Source of the DNA: Marilutibacter aestuarii
GTDB lineage: Bacteria; Pseudomonadota; Gammaproteobacteria; Xanthomonadales; Xanthomonadaceae
DNA length: 64,000 nucleotides
Direction: 5' to 3'
Assembly: GCF_006546775.1 (NCBI RefSeq)
Contig: NZ_VICE01000006.1
Span: 23,005 to 87,004, forward strand
Shown here: piece by piece, positions 9,222-18,467 of the stretch
Layout of the letters: each line of letters opens with the position of its first letter
How positions within the stretch are numbered: position 1 is the stretch's first letter
Made by a program: the position numbers and the translations under genes
The notes under the pieces: model-generated
The model's input: the letters and a program-made list of their open reading frames with translations, nothing else
Database searches by the model: none
What the model was told of the DNA's origin: nothing

Positions 9222-12200
9222 TCAGAACTTGTAGCGGAAACCCACCTGCAGCGACCAGCGCGAGATGCCGCGGTCGTCGTAGACGCTCAGCTCGTCCGGG
9301 TTGTTGAAGCGATAGACGTACTTGCCCGTCGCCGCATCGATGCCGCCGTACTCGACGACGCCGCGACCGAACGGGAAGCCGACTTCCTCGATCTGTCCCC
9401 AGTCCTTGTTGAGCAGGTTCCCGACGTTGAGGACGTCGAGCCAGATCTCGGACTTGTGGCCGCTCCAGAAGCCGGGGAGTTCCTGGGAGATGCGCAGGTC
9501 GAACTGGTTGACCCAGGGCGACGTGGCGCCATTGCGCTCGGCGAGCTGGCCGCGATGCGAGCTCAGGTACTCGTCGCCGGCGACGAAGTCCCAGAACGCC
9601 GCTTCCTCGGCGGGGCTGCCGAAGATGACGTCGCCGGGGCCCGACGGGATGTAGAGCAGGTCGTTGCCGAAACGGTTGTCGCCGTTGGCGTCGTTGTCGA
9701 AGACGTAGCTGTACGGGCGACCGCTGCGGCCTTCGTAGAACATCGACACGTTGGTGTTGTAGTCACCGAAGAAGGCGTGCTTCCAGGTCACTGCGGCCGT
9801 GATGCGGTCGCGGATCTCGTAGCTGGAACGCCCGGTCACTTCCGCGTTCGGATCGAGGGACACGTTGTTGCCCCACTGCGAGCCGGAGGTGGAGCTGGTC
9901 AACGGGCTGACGTCGTTGGCGTTGGTGTAGGTATACGCCAGCTGCCACATCCAGTCGCTGTCGTTGAACGGCTTGTTCAACGACAGGGTCAGCTGTTGCG
10001 ACTCGCCTTTGCTGGTGGGTCGGGCGATGATGGCGTCGCCGAAAGCGCGATCGCGATTGGCGCGAGCGCTCGCGCCGTTGGAGCTGTTGCCCGACTGGTT
10101 CCAGTTGTTCGGGTCCAGGCCCGCGGCGTTCCAGAAGATCGGGCGACCGTCCGGACCATACGTGGTGGGCGCGCCGAGGTTCAGGTGCTGGTAGTAGATC
10201 GCTTCCTTGACCTGGGTGAGGACCAGCTCGGCCGCACCGACGATGCCCTGCCACGGCAGTTCGGCGTCGAATGCCAGGTTCGCCTTCCACACCGCGGGCT
10301 GGCCCAGCTCGGGATCGACGAAATCGATCGACTGGGTGCCCTGCGACGCATTCGCGGGGACCAGGACCAGCTGACCGTCCGGGTCGGCGACGAAGCAACG
10401 GCCGTCGGGCGTGTTGCAGTCGATCGCCGGCGACACCGGCAGGCCCGTGAAGAAGGTGTAGTCGGTGTAGCCGAAGCCCGTGTTGGTGAAGGGATTGGAC
10501 AGCCACACGTTGGCGGCGGCGCCCTGGAACAGGCCGAAGCCACCACGCAGCTGGCTCGGGCGCTCGCTGTCGAAGGTGTAGTTGAAGCCGAAGCGCGGCT
10601 GGATCAGCCCGTTGCCATCGATCGTGGCCGAGTTGTCGTAGCCGAAGGCGGCTTCGGCAGCGGCGTTGTACAGCGGCTCGTCGTCGACGACCGGCACGTC
10701 GTACCGCAGGCCGAAGTTCAGCGTGAGGTTGTAGTTGACGGCCCAGGTGTCCTGCACGAACAGGCCCCAGTTCTCCAGGCCCCACGCGGCGGCGGCGTTG
10801 TCGCGATTGCCGTTGCGGGGATGGTAGTAGCGATAGAAGCTCGGGGTGCCGGCCTCGAAGTCGTCGATGCTGTCGAACGAGTAGACGCCGTTGCTGCGAC
10901 GACCGAACAGGTTGTAGATGTCGTTCTTCTCGTACTCGGCACCGAACTTCAGGGTGTGGTCGCCGATGAACAGGTTGCCCGCGAAGAAGGCGTTCCAGGT
11001 CTCGGTCTCCAGCACGTTGGCGTGCGTGTTCTCTTCCGTGCCGAAGTTGAGCGTGGCGTCGCCGATGTCGATGGCGATCGCGGGCAGCGCGCTGGGCGGG
11101 GTACGGACGGCCGAATAGTCGCGGTACGACACCTTGGCTTCGGTGGAGAACACGTCGGTCCAGTCGCTGAACAGCTGGGCCGTATAGGTGTCGAGCTCGA
11201 AGTCACGCTGGTACGAATAGGTGTTGAGCGCGATCTGGTTGCTGCCGAAGCCCGGGAAGTTGGCGATGCTCTGGTCGGTGGTGCCGTACCGGAAGTTGGC
11301 GCGATGGTTGTCGCTGATGTTCCAGTCGATCTTCAGGCCGTACTCCTCGGCCGTCGTGTCGGCACCGCCGACGCCGTACTCGCCGGCCTCGAACCCGTAA
11401 CCCTGGGCGATCTGGCGGACGCGCTGGATATCGGTGTCGGAAATGTCCTCGACGATGTTGGACGCGCCGGAGCCCACGGGGCCGAAGGTCGGACCGGGGG
11501 CGCCGGTCTCCTGCTTCTCGTAGTTGAAGAAGAAGAACAGCTTGTCCTTGACGATCGGACCGCCGACGGTCACGCCGTAGAGGAAGTCGTCCTCGAAGCC
11601 GGAGAAATCACTGCCGTCCTCGTTCTCGCGCACCATGCTGTTGTCGCGGTAGGTGCCGTAGACGGAGCCGTGGAACTCGTTGGTGCCGGACTTGGTGACG
11701 GCGTTGATGACGCCGCCCACGCCGCCATTGATGGTGACGTCGTAGTTGGCGACGTCGACCGAGATCTCCTGGATGGTATCCATCGAGAAGGGCTGCTTCG
11801 GCGTCGGCAGTCCGTTCGACTCCAGGCCGAAGGCGTCGTTGGTGCTGATGCCGTCCACGCGGATCGCGTTGTAACGCGGATTCTGGCCGCCGATGGAGAT
11901 TTCGTTGCGCGACTTGTCGGTCTGCGCGACGCGCGGGTCGAGGCGCGCGTAGTCCTGCAGGTTGCGCTCGATCGAGGGGAACGCGTCGATCTGCTCGCGG
12001 GTGACGTTCGAGCCTGCGCCCATCTTGGTCGCACTGAAGACTTCCGAACCGTAGACACCGGCGACCGCTTCCACCGACTCAAGCGTAGTAACCGAATCGC
12101 CCGCCAGGGTCACGTCGACCTGGTTGACCTTGTCCAGGTTCAGGTAGATCCCTTCCTGGCCACCCACGCCCTCGCCGGCCGCGTTGATGGACACGGAATA

Positions 12201-12446
12201 CGGACCGCCCACGCGGAGGCCGCGGGCGTTGTAGCGACCGTCGGGGCCGGTCACGGCACGGCTCACGGTGCCGGATTCTTCATGGGTGATGGTGACTTGC
12301 GCGCCCGCGACGGGCTGGCCGTCGGCCGCCACGACACGACCGGCAACGCCGGCGGAGGTGGCCTGCGCGAAGACAGGGGCGGTGGCGAGTACGGCGAGCA
12401 GGCCAAGCGTAAGCCTGGACAGCCGGACACGGTTCGGATGGGTCAT
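9222..12446 (-). CDS. Oar-like TonB-dependent outer-membrane receptor with carboxypeptidase-regulatory N-domain
   Basis: 1074 residues from the ATG at 12446, chosen because it begins a Sec signal (basic start, LTLGLLAVLATAPVFAQA) preceded by GAGG. Further upstream codons add an unlikely 29-residue tail. Residues about 30-115 form a CarboxypepD_reg-like beta-sandwich (GRVVAADGQPVAGAQVTI). A plug domain follows (DAFPSIERNLQDYARLDPRV region), then a long barrel ending in Arg-Tyr-Lys-Phe with the terminal Phe needed for BAM insertion. Oar-type receptors are common in xanthomonads and myxobacteria; substrates are mostly unknown, and proteins or peptides are suspected. It stands alone, with a strong terminator behind it and a 231-nt leader gap in front. 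Confidence 0.9.
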   Translation of the reverse strand: MTHPNRVRLSRLTLGLLAVLATAPVFAQATSAGVAGRVVAADGQPVAGAQVTITHEESGTVSRAVTGPDGRYNARGLRVGGPYSVSINAAGEGVGGQEGIYLNLDKVNQVDVTLAGDSVTTLESVEAVAGVYGSEVFSATKMGAGSNVTREQIDAFPSIERNLQDYARLDPRVAQTDKSRNEISIGGQNPRYNAIRVDGISTNDAFGLESNGLPTPKQPFSMDTIQEISVDVANYDVTINGGVGGVINAVTKSGTNEFHGSVYGTYRDNSMVRENEDGSDFSGFEDDFLYGVTVGGPIVKDKLFFFFNYEKQETGAPGPTFGPVGSGASNIVEDISDTDIQRVRQIAQGYGFEAGEYGVGGADTTAEEYGLKIDWNISDNHRANFRYGTTDQSIANFPGFGSNQIALNTYSYQRDFELDTYTAQLFSDWTDVFSTEAKVSYRDYSAVRTPPSALPAIAIDIGDATLNFGTEENTHANVLETETWNAFFAGNLFIGDHTLKFGAEYEKNDIYNLFGRRSNGVYSFDSIDDFEAGTPSFYRYYHPRNGNRDNAAAAWGLENWGLFVQDTWAVNYNLTLNFGLRYDVPVVDDEPLYNAAAEAAFGYDNSATIDGNGLIQPRFGFNYTFDSERPSQLRGGFGLFQGAAANVWLSNPFTNTGFGYTDYTFFTGLPVSPAIDCNTPDGRCFVADPDGQLVLVPANASQGTQSIDFVDPELGQPAVWKANLAFDAELPWQGIVGAAELVLTQVKEAIYYQHLNLGAPTTYGPDGRPIFWNAAGLDPNNWNQSGNSSNGASARANRDRAFGDAIIARPTSKGESQQLTLSLNKPFNDSDWMWQLAYTYTNANDVSPLTSSTSGSQWGNNVSLDPNAEVTGRSSYEIRDRITAAVTWKHAFFGDYNTNVSMFYEGRSGRPYSYVFDNDANGDNRFGNDLLYIPSGPGDVIFGSPAEEAAFWDFVAGDEYLSSHRGQLAERNGATSPWVNQFDLRISQELPGFWSGHKSEIWLDVLNVGNLLNKDWGQIEEVGFPFGRGVVEYGGIDAATGKYVYRFNNPDELSVYDDRGISRWSLQVGFRYKF

Positions 12447-12677
12447 GGCGGGGCCTCGAGTAACGTGGAGTTCTGGCAGACGAACGCTTCCTTGCAGCGG
12501 AAAGCCTCGCCCGCATCGATCAGCAAAGTGCATCCGCTAGAGCCCGGCTGGCGCAGTGCGCCCCTCCGGGTTAACGGCACTTTAACACGCTACGATCCCT
12601 ACGTTACAGTATCGTGAACAAAGTCATCGAATTGGCCCATGCCCCGCGACATGGGCGCCACGCGCGACCAACTTCGG

Positions 12678-13274
12678 TCAAGGTGCAGCGATCTGCAGGT
12701 AAGTTCCCAGACCGTCGAGGAACATCTGGACGGAGATCGCCACCAGCAGCATGCCCATCAGGCGTTCGATGGCCGACAGCGCCCGTCCGCCCAGCAACTT
12801 GTAGAGCAGCGTCGCCGAGAACAGGATCGCCGCGGTGGCGCCCCAGGCGATCAGCAGGGCGATGCTCCAGTCGCCCAGCCGGGTGGGGTCGTCGCTGCCC
12901 ATCAGCATGACCGCCGCCATCCCCGAGGGTCCCGCCACCAGGGGGATGGCCATGGGCACGATGAACGGCTCGCCGTCGGGCAGTTCGCCCATCAGGCCTT
13001 CCGGGCGCGGGAAGATCATGCGTATGCCGATCAGGAACAGCACGATGCCACCGGCGATGGACACCGATTCCTGGCGCAGGTGCATCAGCTCCAGCGCGTA
13101 CTTGCCGCCCCACAGGAACATCATCAGCACCGCCAGCGCGATCAGCAGCTCCCGGGCCAGGACGATGCGCTGCCGTTTGGGTGGCAGGCTGCGCAGCAGG
13201 CTCAGGAAGATCGGGATGTTGCCGAGCGGGTCGAGGATCAGGAACAGCAACAGCGCCGCCGATGCGATGGTCAT
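12678..13274 (-). CDS. MarC family integral membrane protein
   Basis: 198 residues with about six hydrophobic segments. The N-terminal segment contains FLILDPLGNIPIF, a hallmark of the MarC/YchE family, and the protein has the expected length of about 200. MarC proteins are inner-membrane proteins of uncertain function; the former multiple-antibiotic-resistance role was withdrawn for E. coli MarC. The start overlaps the stop of the upstream SDR gene as ATGA, so it is the last gene of a grxD-SDR-marC unit. The 231-nt gap downstream leads to the TonB receptor promoter region. Confidence 0.9.
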   Translation of the reverse strand: MTIASAALLLFLILDPLGNIPIFLSLLRSLPPKRQRIVLARELLIALAVLMMFLWGGKYALELMHLRQESVSIAGGIVLFLIGIRMIFPRPEGLMGELPDGEPFIVPMAIPLVAGPSGMAAVMLMGSDDPTRLGDWSIALLIAWGATAAILFSATLLYKLLGGRALSAIERLMGMLLVAISVQMFLDGLGTYLQIAAP

Positions 13275-14020
13275 GCCGGGGGACTCCAGACGTGGCCGCG
13301 GTGCACGCTGCCCCGCGTCGACAGAAGGGTCACGCAGGCCGGCGCGTAGACCGCCGGATCGCGCGTGCGCGGGTCGCTGTCGTCGGCATAGGCACGCGAG
13401 CGCAGCGGCGTGCGCATCGGGCCGGGGCGCAGGCCGCTGACGCGGACGTTCGAACCGATCAGCTCGTGGTGGAGCATGCCCACCGCGGCCGCGAGTCCGT
13501 GCTGGGCCAGGCCGTAGCCGCCCCAGTAGGCCCCGCCGACGCGCTCGGGCGCGTCGAGCGTGAACACAACCGCCGCGTCGGCAGCCTTCGACAACACCGG
13601 CAGGCAAGCCTGGGTGAGCCACAAGGGCGCGGTGAGGTTGACGTGGATCGCGCGGGCGAGCTGCGCCGGGTCGGTCTGCGGCAAGGGGGTGAGGCCGCGG
13701 AACTCGGCGACGCAGTGCAACAGCCCGTCGAGCCGGCCGAGTTCGGATTCGATCCGCGCCGCCAATTCGGCGTGGTCGTCCGGCACCGCGCCCTCCAGGT
13801 CGAAGGGATACAGGAGCGGCTCGGGCCCGACGGCGGCCACGGCGTCGTACACGCGGTTGAGCTTGGGCAGCTTGCGACCCAGCAGCACGACCGTCGCACC
13901 GGCCTCGGCGCAGGCCCGGGCGGCGGCGCTGCCCAGGCCGCCATGGGCGCCGGTGACCAGCACGACACGGCCATCAAGGCGCGCGGCCGCGTCGGGCGCC
14001 TGCGGCGATGCGTCGCTCAC
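13271..14020 (-). CDS. YciK-like SDR-fold protein with degenerate active site
   Basis: 249 residues, starting at a GTG that overlaps the grxD stop (GTGA). The Rossmann signature TGAHGGLG (23-30) and the structural Asn in HVNLT (N128) are intact. The active-site Tyr is present (Y169), but the lysine four residues later is Gln (Q173). The position of the catalytic Ser, about 13 residues before the Tyr, reads Leu-Asp-Ala. The NNAG-like motif after beta-4 is His-Cys-Val-Ala. NAD(P) binding is plausible while ordinary SDR catalysis is doubtful. Overall layout resembles YciK. Function is unknown; it is translationally coupled to glutaredoxin and MarC. Confidence 0.8.
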   Translation of the reverse strand: MSDASPQAPDAAARLDGRVVLVTGAHGGLGSAAARACAEAGATVVLLGRKLPKLNRVYDAVAAVGPEPLLYPFDLEGAVPDDHAELAARIESELGRLDGLLHCVAEFRGLTPLPQTDPAQLARAIHVNLTAPLWLTQACLPVLSKAADAAVVFTLDAPERVGGAYWGGYGLAQHGLAAAVGMLHHELIGSNVRVSGLRPGPMRTPLRSRAYADDSDPRTRDPAVYAPACVTLLSTRGSVHRGHVWSPPA

Positions 14021-14337
14021 GATGCCTGCGTCTCGCTGATCATGCGTGCCAGTTCCCCCGACTCGAACAGCTCGACGGTGATGTCGCAGCCACCGATCAG
14101 CTCACCATGGATGAACAGCTGCGGGAAGGTCGGCCAGTTGGAGAAACGCGGCAGGTTGGCGCGGACCTCGGGGTCTTCGAGCACGTTGACGGTGTGCAAC
14201 TGCGTCGCGCCGGCCTCGGTCAGCGCCTGTATCGCGCGACTTGAGAACCCGCACATGGGGAACTGCGGCGTCCCCTTCATGAACAACACGACCGGGTGGC
14301 CTTCGACCTCGGCCTGGATCCGTTCGAGCACGGACAT
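14017..14337 (-). CDS. grxD: Monothiol glutaredoxin Grx4 (GrxD)
   Basis: 106 residues from the ATG at 14337, which has an AGGAG ribosome site 7-8 nt upstream; the frame is open further upstream without a signal. The active site CGFS (C29-S32) is preceded by KGTP, and WPTFPQLF (the cis-Pro loop) and GGCDI follow, as in all CGFS glutaredoxins. These proteins bind a 2Fe-2S cluster with glutathione and act in Fe-S cluster delivery with BolA. The gene diverges from sodB, which encodes an iron enzyme. Confidence 0.95.
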   Translation of the reverse strand: MSVLERIQAEVEGHPVVLFMKGTPQFPMCGFSSRAIQALTEAGATQLHTVNVLEDPEVRANLPRFSNWPTFPQLFIHGELIGGCDITVELFESGELARMISETQAS

Positions 14338-14546
14338 CGGATACTCCTGGAATGGGCTGTTGCGCGGCTTGACGGTGCGCCAACACGTGGTGGGGATAGA
14401 ATGGGGCGTCAGTCGAGAGGCTCGCGGCCGATCCCGCCGGCGCCGACTGCCCCTATTGTAATCCCTCAAGAAGTCCTGGACGTGGCCGCCGCCGGCACGT
14501 CAGGGTTCGCCTTCAGCCAACCAAATCGAGCCACAAGGAGTCCCCC

Positions 14547-15125
14547 ATGGCGATTGAACTGCCTGCCCTGCCCTACGACCGCACCGCGCTGGAACCGCAC
14601 ATCTCCGGCGAGACGATCGACTTCCACTACGGCAAGCACCACCAGACCTACGTCACCAACCTCAACAAGATGATCGAGGGCACGGAGTTCGCCGACCTGT
14701 CGCTGGAGGAGATCGTCCGCAAGTCGCAAGGCGGCATGTTCAACAACGCGGCGCAGGTCTGGAACCACACCTTCTACTGGAACTGCCTGTCCCCCGCCGG
14801 TGGCGGCGAGCCCACGGGCAAGCTGGCCGAGGCGATCAACAAGGCCTTCGGCGACTTCGCGACGTTCAAGGACGAGTTCACCAAGACCGCCGTCGGCACC
14901 TTCGGTTCCGGCTGGGCCTGGCTGGTGCAGCGCGCCGACGGTTCCGTCGCCCTGGTCAGCACCTCCAATGCGGCCACGCCGCTCACCGGCGAGGACACCC
15001 CGCTGATGACCTGCGACGTGTGGGAGCACGCCTACTACATCGACTACCGCAACGCGCGCCCGAAGTACATGGACGCGTTCTGGAACCTGGTCAACTGGGA
15101 GTTCATCGCCTCGCAGATGAAGTAA
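14547..15125 (+). CDS. sodB: Iron superoxide dismutase
   Basis: 192 residues. Metal ligands are all present: H27, H74, D157 and H161 ([11 protein letters not shown]). [15 protein letters not shown] and the following Cys-Leu-Ser-Pro mark the Fe-SOD branch rather than Mn-SOD. The start follows AAGGAG with ideal spacing. It dismutates superoxide to peroxide and oxygen in the cytoplasm. It has its own terminator, so it is monocistronic. In enterobacteria sodB responds to iron through Fur/RyhB; nothing comparable was recognised here. Confidence 0.97.
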   Translation: MAIELPALPYDRTALEPHISGETIDFHYGKHHQTYVTNLNKMIEGTEFADLSLEEIVRKSQGGMFNNAAQVWNHTFYWNCLSPAGGGEPTGKLAEAINKAFGDFATFKDEFTKTAVGTFGSGWAWLVQRADGSVALVSTSNAATPLTGEDTPLMTCDVWEHAYYIDYRNARPKYMDAFWNLVNWEFIASQMK

Positions 15126-15148
15126 GCGGGCGGCGAACACGCACCACC

Positions 15149-15184
15149 AGGACGGCCGGGGCAACCCGGCCGTCCTGCGTTTTG
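15149..15184 (+). terminator. Terminator between sodB and purK
   Basis: A perfect 12-bp stem, AGGACGGCCGGG/CCCGGCCGTCCT (15149-15160 with 15165-15176), has a GCAA tetraloop. GCG and a short T run follow on the plus strand. It lies 24 nt after the sodB stop, and its symmetry could also serve the convergent purK message. Confidence 0.85.
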
Positions 15185-15209
15185 GCGGGCGGCAACGCGG
15201 CTGCCGGAC

Positions 15210-16364
15210 TCAGCCCAGTCGGGCGATGACCGGCGCGACCTGCGGCTCGCGACCCAGGGCGCGGCCGACGCGTTCCAGGGCATGGCCCAGCTCGGCCACG
15301 CCGTCGGCACGCAAGGTCGCGTGGCCGACCTTGCGACCCTCGCGCGGCGACTTGCCGTAGTCGTGCCAGTGGCCGCCCGGCTCGGCCAGCACGGGGCCGG
15401 CATCGGGCATCGCGCCGATCCAGTTGAGCATGCACGCATGGCCGACCATGCGCGTGTCGCCCAAAGGCAGGCCGAGCACGGCGCGCAGGTGGTTCTGGAA
15501 CTGGCTGGTCTCGCTCCCCTCGATGCTCCAGTGGCCGGAATTGTGGACGCGCGGCGCCAGCTCGTTGGCCAGCAACTCCCCGTCGCGACTGAACAGCTCG
15601 AGGGCGAAGACGCCGACATAGTCGAGCGCGTCGGCCAGCGCGCGGGCGTAGTCGACCGCGGTCGCGGTGAGGACGTCGTCGGCCAGGGCGGGCGCCAGGC
15701 TGGCCGACAGCACGCCATCGACATGCCAGTTCTCGGTCAGCGGCCAGGTGCGGAACTCGCCGTCGCGGCCGCGCACGGCCACCACCGAGAGTTCACGGTC
15801 GAAGGCCACGAAGCCCTCCAGGATCAGGCCGACGGTGGCGGCCTGCTCGCCAAGCGCGGCCCAGGCGGCATCGGCGTCGGCCAGCGACCGGATGCGGAAC
15901 TGCCCCTTGCCGTCGTAGCCCAGGCGGCGCGTTTTCAGGATGCACGGCGCGCCGACGCGCGCCAGCGCCGCGTCGAGGTCCTCGCGATTGTCGATCGGCG
16001 CGAAGTCCGGCACCGGGATCCCGAGCTCGCGGAAGAGGGTCTTCTCGGCGAGCCGGTCCTGGGCCACCGCCAGCGCACGAGGGCTGGGGAACACCGGGAT
16101 GCGTTCGGCCAGCCATTGCGCCGATTCGGCGGGCACGTTCTCGAAGTCGAAGGTGGCCACGTCGACGCTGGAAGCGAACTCGGCCAACGCGGCGTCGTCG
16201 CGGTAGTCGCCCACGACCATCGGCGCGAACTGCCCGGCACAGGCATCGGCCGAGGTATCCATGACCTTGAAGCGCAGCCCCAGCGGGGCACCGGCCAGGG
16301 CCAGCATGCGCGCCAGCTGGCCGCCACCGAGGATGCCCACGGTCGTCATCGCGTCGCCGCTCAT
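15210..16364 (-). CDS. purK: N5-carboxyaminoimidazole ribonucleotide synthase PurK
   Basis: 384 residues from the ATG that overlaps the purE stop (ATGA); a start at the sixth codon ([10 protein letters not shown]) is also possible. The N-terminal [12 protein letters not shown] motif, the ATP-grasp segment [13 protein letters not shown] and the [12 protein letters not shown] motif are diagnostic. PurK makes N5-CAIR from AIR, bicarbonate and ATP in de novo purine synthesis, and PurE then rearranges it. The pair is co-transcribed as purE-purK. Confidence 0.96.
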   Translation of the reverse strand: MSGDAMTTVGILGGGQLARMLALAGAPLGLRFKVMDTSADACAGQFAPMVVGDYRDDAALAEFASSVDVATFDFENVPAESAQWLAERIPVFPSPRALAVAQDRLAEKTLFRELGIPVPDFAPIDNREDLDAALARVGAPCILKTRRLGYDGKGQFRIRSLADADAAWAALGEQAATVGLILEGFVAFDRELSVVAVRGRDGEFRTWPLTENWHVDGVLSASLAPALADDVLTATAVDYARALADALDYVGVFALELFSRDGELLANELAPRVHNSGHWSIEGSETSQFQNHLRAVLGLPLGDTRMVGHACMLNWIGAMPDAGPVLAEPGGHWHDYGKSPREGRKVGHATLRADGVAELGHALERVGRALGREPQVAPVIARLG

Positions 16365-16876
16365 TGGCGGGGATCGTCGTTGCCGGCGACGTCGTCGGTC
16401 TGCTTGCGGCGGAAGGCATCGAGCGCCTCGCCGATGGGCGGGTGCGTCGGCGCCAGCATCGCGGCGGCGAACAGCGCGGCATTGGCGGCACCGGCATTGC
16501 CGATCGCGAAGGTCGCCACCGGGATCCCGGCCGGCATCTGCACGATCGACAGCAGCGAGTCCATGCCGTTGAGTGCCTTGCTCTGCACCGGCACGCCCAG
16601 CACGGGCACCGGCGTCTTGGCGGCCAGCATGCCCGGCAGGTGGGCGGCGCCGCCGGCCCCGGCGATGATCGCGCGCAGCCCGCGGGACCGTGCGGTCGCG
16701 GCATAGTCGAACAGCACGTCCGGCGTGCGGTGCGCCGACACCACGCGTACTTCGTGCGGCACGCCCAGCGCCTCGAGCTTCGCGGCGGCGTGCTGCATGG
16801 TCTCCCAGTCCGAACGCGACCCCATCACGATGCCCACCAGCGGCTGGGCGTCGGTCGCGGCCTTGCTATCAGTCAT
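16361..16876 (-). CDS. purE: N5-carboxyaminoimidazole ribonucleotide mutase PurE
   Basis: 171 residues from the ATG at 16876; an upstream TTG is less likely. The class I PurE motifs [15 protein letters not shown] and [11 protein letters not shown] are complete. It converts N5-CAIR to CAIR, the step after PurK, whose gene overlaps its stop. A -10-like element lies 25 nt upstream. Confidence 0.96.
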   Translation of the reverse strand: MTDSKAATDAQPLVGIVMGSRSDWETMQHAAAKLEALGVPHEVRVVSAHRTPDVLFDYAATARSRGLRAIIAGAGGAAHLPGMLAAKTPVPVLGVPVQSKALNGMDSLLSIVQMPAGIPVATFAIGNAGAANAALFAAAMLAPTHPPIGEALDAFRRKQTDDVAGNDDPRQ

Positions 16877-16900
16877 GGCTTGGCCCAACGTCAAAACGGT

Positions 16901-16906
16901 ATTCTA
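16901..16906 (-). promoter_or_regulatory. Candidate -10 element of purEK
   Basis: The reverse strand reads TAGAAT 25 nt upstream of the purE ATG, in the short gap to the divergent Trm112-like gene. I see no good -35 at 17-nt spacing. Confidence 0.4.
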
Positions 16907-16978
16907 GGCCGGTTGGCACGGCCAGAGTAGTTCAGCGCCGCCCTGCCGCCCCATTCCCTCCCGAACCGACGTGAAGCC

Positions 16979-17248
16979 ATGGACCGCAAGCTGCTCGACC
17001 TCCTGGTCTGCCCGACCACACGCCAGCCCCTCGCCCTCCTCGACGACGCGGGCCTGAAGGCCGTGAACGCCGCCGTCGAGGCCGGCACGGCCCTGCGCGG
17101 CGACGGCAGCGCCCAGGCCGCGCCGCTGGCGCAGGCGCTGGTCACCCGCGACCGCCGCACGGTGTACCGGGTGGACGACGGCATCCCGGTGTTGCTTGCC
17201 GAGGACGCCATCGCCACCGACGGCATTCCCGGCTTCGCCGCGGCATGA
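16979..17248 (+). CDS. Trm112/UPF0434 family small protein, zinc cysteines reduced
   Basis: 89 residues. The N-terminus MDRKLLDLLVCP and the YRVDDGIPVLL segment near residues 60-75 match Trm112/YcaR. E. coli YcaR is about 60 residues; here a region of about 25 residues is inserted. Only one cysteine (C11) remains of the CxxC pair, so the zinc ribbon is probably absent. Trm112 proteins activate methyltransferases, but the bacterial YcaR role is not established. The stop overlaps the nadC start (ATGA), so the two are co-translated. Confidence 0.8.
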   Translation: MDRKLLDLLVCPTTRQPLALLDDAGLKAVNAAVEAGTALRGDGSAQAAPLAQALVTRDRRTVYRVDDGIPVLLAEDAIATDGIPGFAAA

Positions 17249-18117
17249 ACGCAACGGAAGTCGCGCCGCCGCCCATCGAAGCCGTCCAGGCCGACGTGGC
17301 GGCGGCCCTGGCCGAGGACATCGGCAGCGGCGACGTCACCGCCGCCCTGCTCCCCGACGCGGGGGACGTCGCCTACCTGCTGTGCAAGGAAGAGGCCGTC
17401 GTCTGCGGGCGACCGTGGTTCGACGCCTGCCACCAGGCACTGGATCCGCTCGTGCGCATCGACTGGCGTGTGGCGGAGGGCCAACGGGTGGGCGCCGGCA
17501 CGGTACTGGCGACCCTGGAGGGGCGGAACCGCGCCCTGGTCAGCGCCGAGCGCGCATCGCTCAACTTCATGCAGACCCTGAGCGGCACGGCGACGGTCAC
17601 TGCCGCCCATGTCGAGGCGGTGCGCGGCACCGGCACCCGCATCCTCGACACCCGCAAGACCCTGCCGGGCCTGCGCCAGGCGCAGAAATACGCCGTGCGC
17701 ACCGGCGGCGGGGCCAACCACCGCATGGGCCTGTACGACCAGGTGATGCTCAAGGAGAACCACGTGCGCGCCGCCGGCTCGATCACGGCCGCGATCCACG
17801 GCGCGCGCGCCATGCACCCTGCCCTGCCGCTGATCGTCGAAGTCGAATCGATCGACCAGCTGCGCGAGGCGCTCGAGGCAGGTTGCGACCGCATCCTGAT
17901 CGATGATTTCACGGCGACGATGCGCCGCGAAGCGGTGGCGATCGCGCGCGCCGCGCCGTTCGCCGGCCGCATCCCCCTGGAGGTCTCCGGCGGCGTCGAC
18001 CTCGCGGGCCTGCGGGCCATCGCCGAGGACGGCGTCGACTACATTTCCATCGGCGGACTGACCAAGCACGTCCGCGCGATCGACCTGTCCCTCAAGCTCG
18101 GCCCCGCGCCGCATTGA
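17245..18117 (+). CDS. nadC: Nicotinate-nucleotide diphosphorylase (quinolinate phosphoribosyltransferase)
   Basis: 290 residues. Substrate-binding motifs are present: EDIGSGDVT near the start, TRKTLPGLR, GGGANHRMGL and KENH, followed by the EVE and ISIGGLTKH segments of the alpha/beta barrel. It makes nicotinate mononucleotide from quinolinate and PRPP in de novo NAD synthesis. It overlaps the upstream Trm112-like gene by 4 nt and is followed 12 nt later by a DUF3301 gene. Confidence 0.97.
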   Translation: MNATEVAPPPIEAVQADVAAALAEDIGSGDVTAALLPDAGDVAYLLCKEEAVVCGRPWFDACHQALDPLVRIDWRVAEGQRVGAGTVLATLEGRNRALVSAERASLNFMQTLSGTATVTAAHVEAVRGTGTRILDTRKTLPGLRQAQKYAVRTGGGANHRMGLYDQVMLKENHVRAAGSITAAIHGARAMHPALPLIVEVESIDQLREALEAGCDRILIDDFTATMRREAVAIARAAPFAGRIPLEVSGGVDLAGLRAIAEDGVDYISIGGLTKHVRAIDLSLKLGPAPH

Positions 18118-18129
18118 CCTGGAACCCGC

Positions 18130-18453
18130 ATGCCGACCGCGATCGTTTTGATGCTGCTGGGTGCCATCGGTTATGCGTGGTGGAATGCCGCGCGCGCCGC
18201 GGCCGAGCAGGCCGAGCACCTGGGACGCGAGGCCTGCCGGAAGGCCGGCGTGCAGTGGCTGGACCAGACCGTGCACGCGCACGGGCTGCGCCTGTGCCGG
18301 CATGAGAACGGGCACCTCGGCCTGGAGCGGAGTTTCCGCTTCGACTACTCGGTGGACGGCGAAGACCGCCGTACTGGCCGGATGGTGCTGCGAGGCGACC
18401 GGCTCGTCGTGTTCAGCGGTCCACCGCTGCCCGACGGGCGCACCACGCACTGA
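18130..18453 (+). CDS. DUF3301 family membrane-anchored protein
   Basis: 107 residues with a single N-terminal hydrophobic segment (about 3-20), then a soluble part containing QWLDQTV, RLCRHENG and RSFRFDYSVDG, which fit DUF3301. Members are small inner-membrane-anchored proteins of unknown function in gammaproteobacteria. It lies 12 nt after nadC in the same direction and ends 14 nt from the convergent sspB stop. Confidence 0.8.
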   Translation: MPTAIVLMLLGAIGYAWWNAARAAAEQAEHLGREACRKAGVQWLDQTVHAHGLRLCRHENGHLGLERSFRFDYSVDGEDRRTGRMVLRGDRLVVFSGPPLPDGRTTH

Positions 18454-18467
18454 GGCGCGCCGCCGCC

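Noticed and set aside
9075..12617. Open frame of about 1180 codons antisense to the TonB receptor
   Set aside because: The receptor on the other strand has a signal peptide, full domain set and a terminator. The antisense product is a Val/Asp/Arg-rich shadow.
14369..14405. Promoter for sodB from TTGACG and TAGAAT
   Set aside because: The spacing of 22 nt is too long for a sigma70 promoter, and the leader would be about 140 nt.
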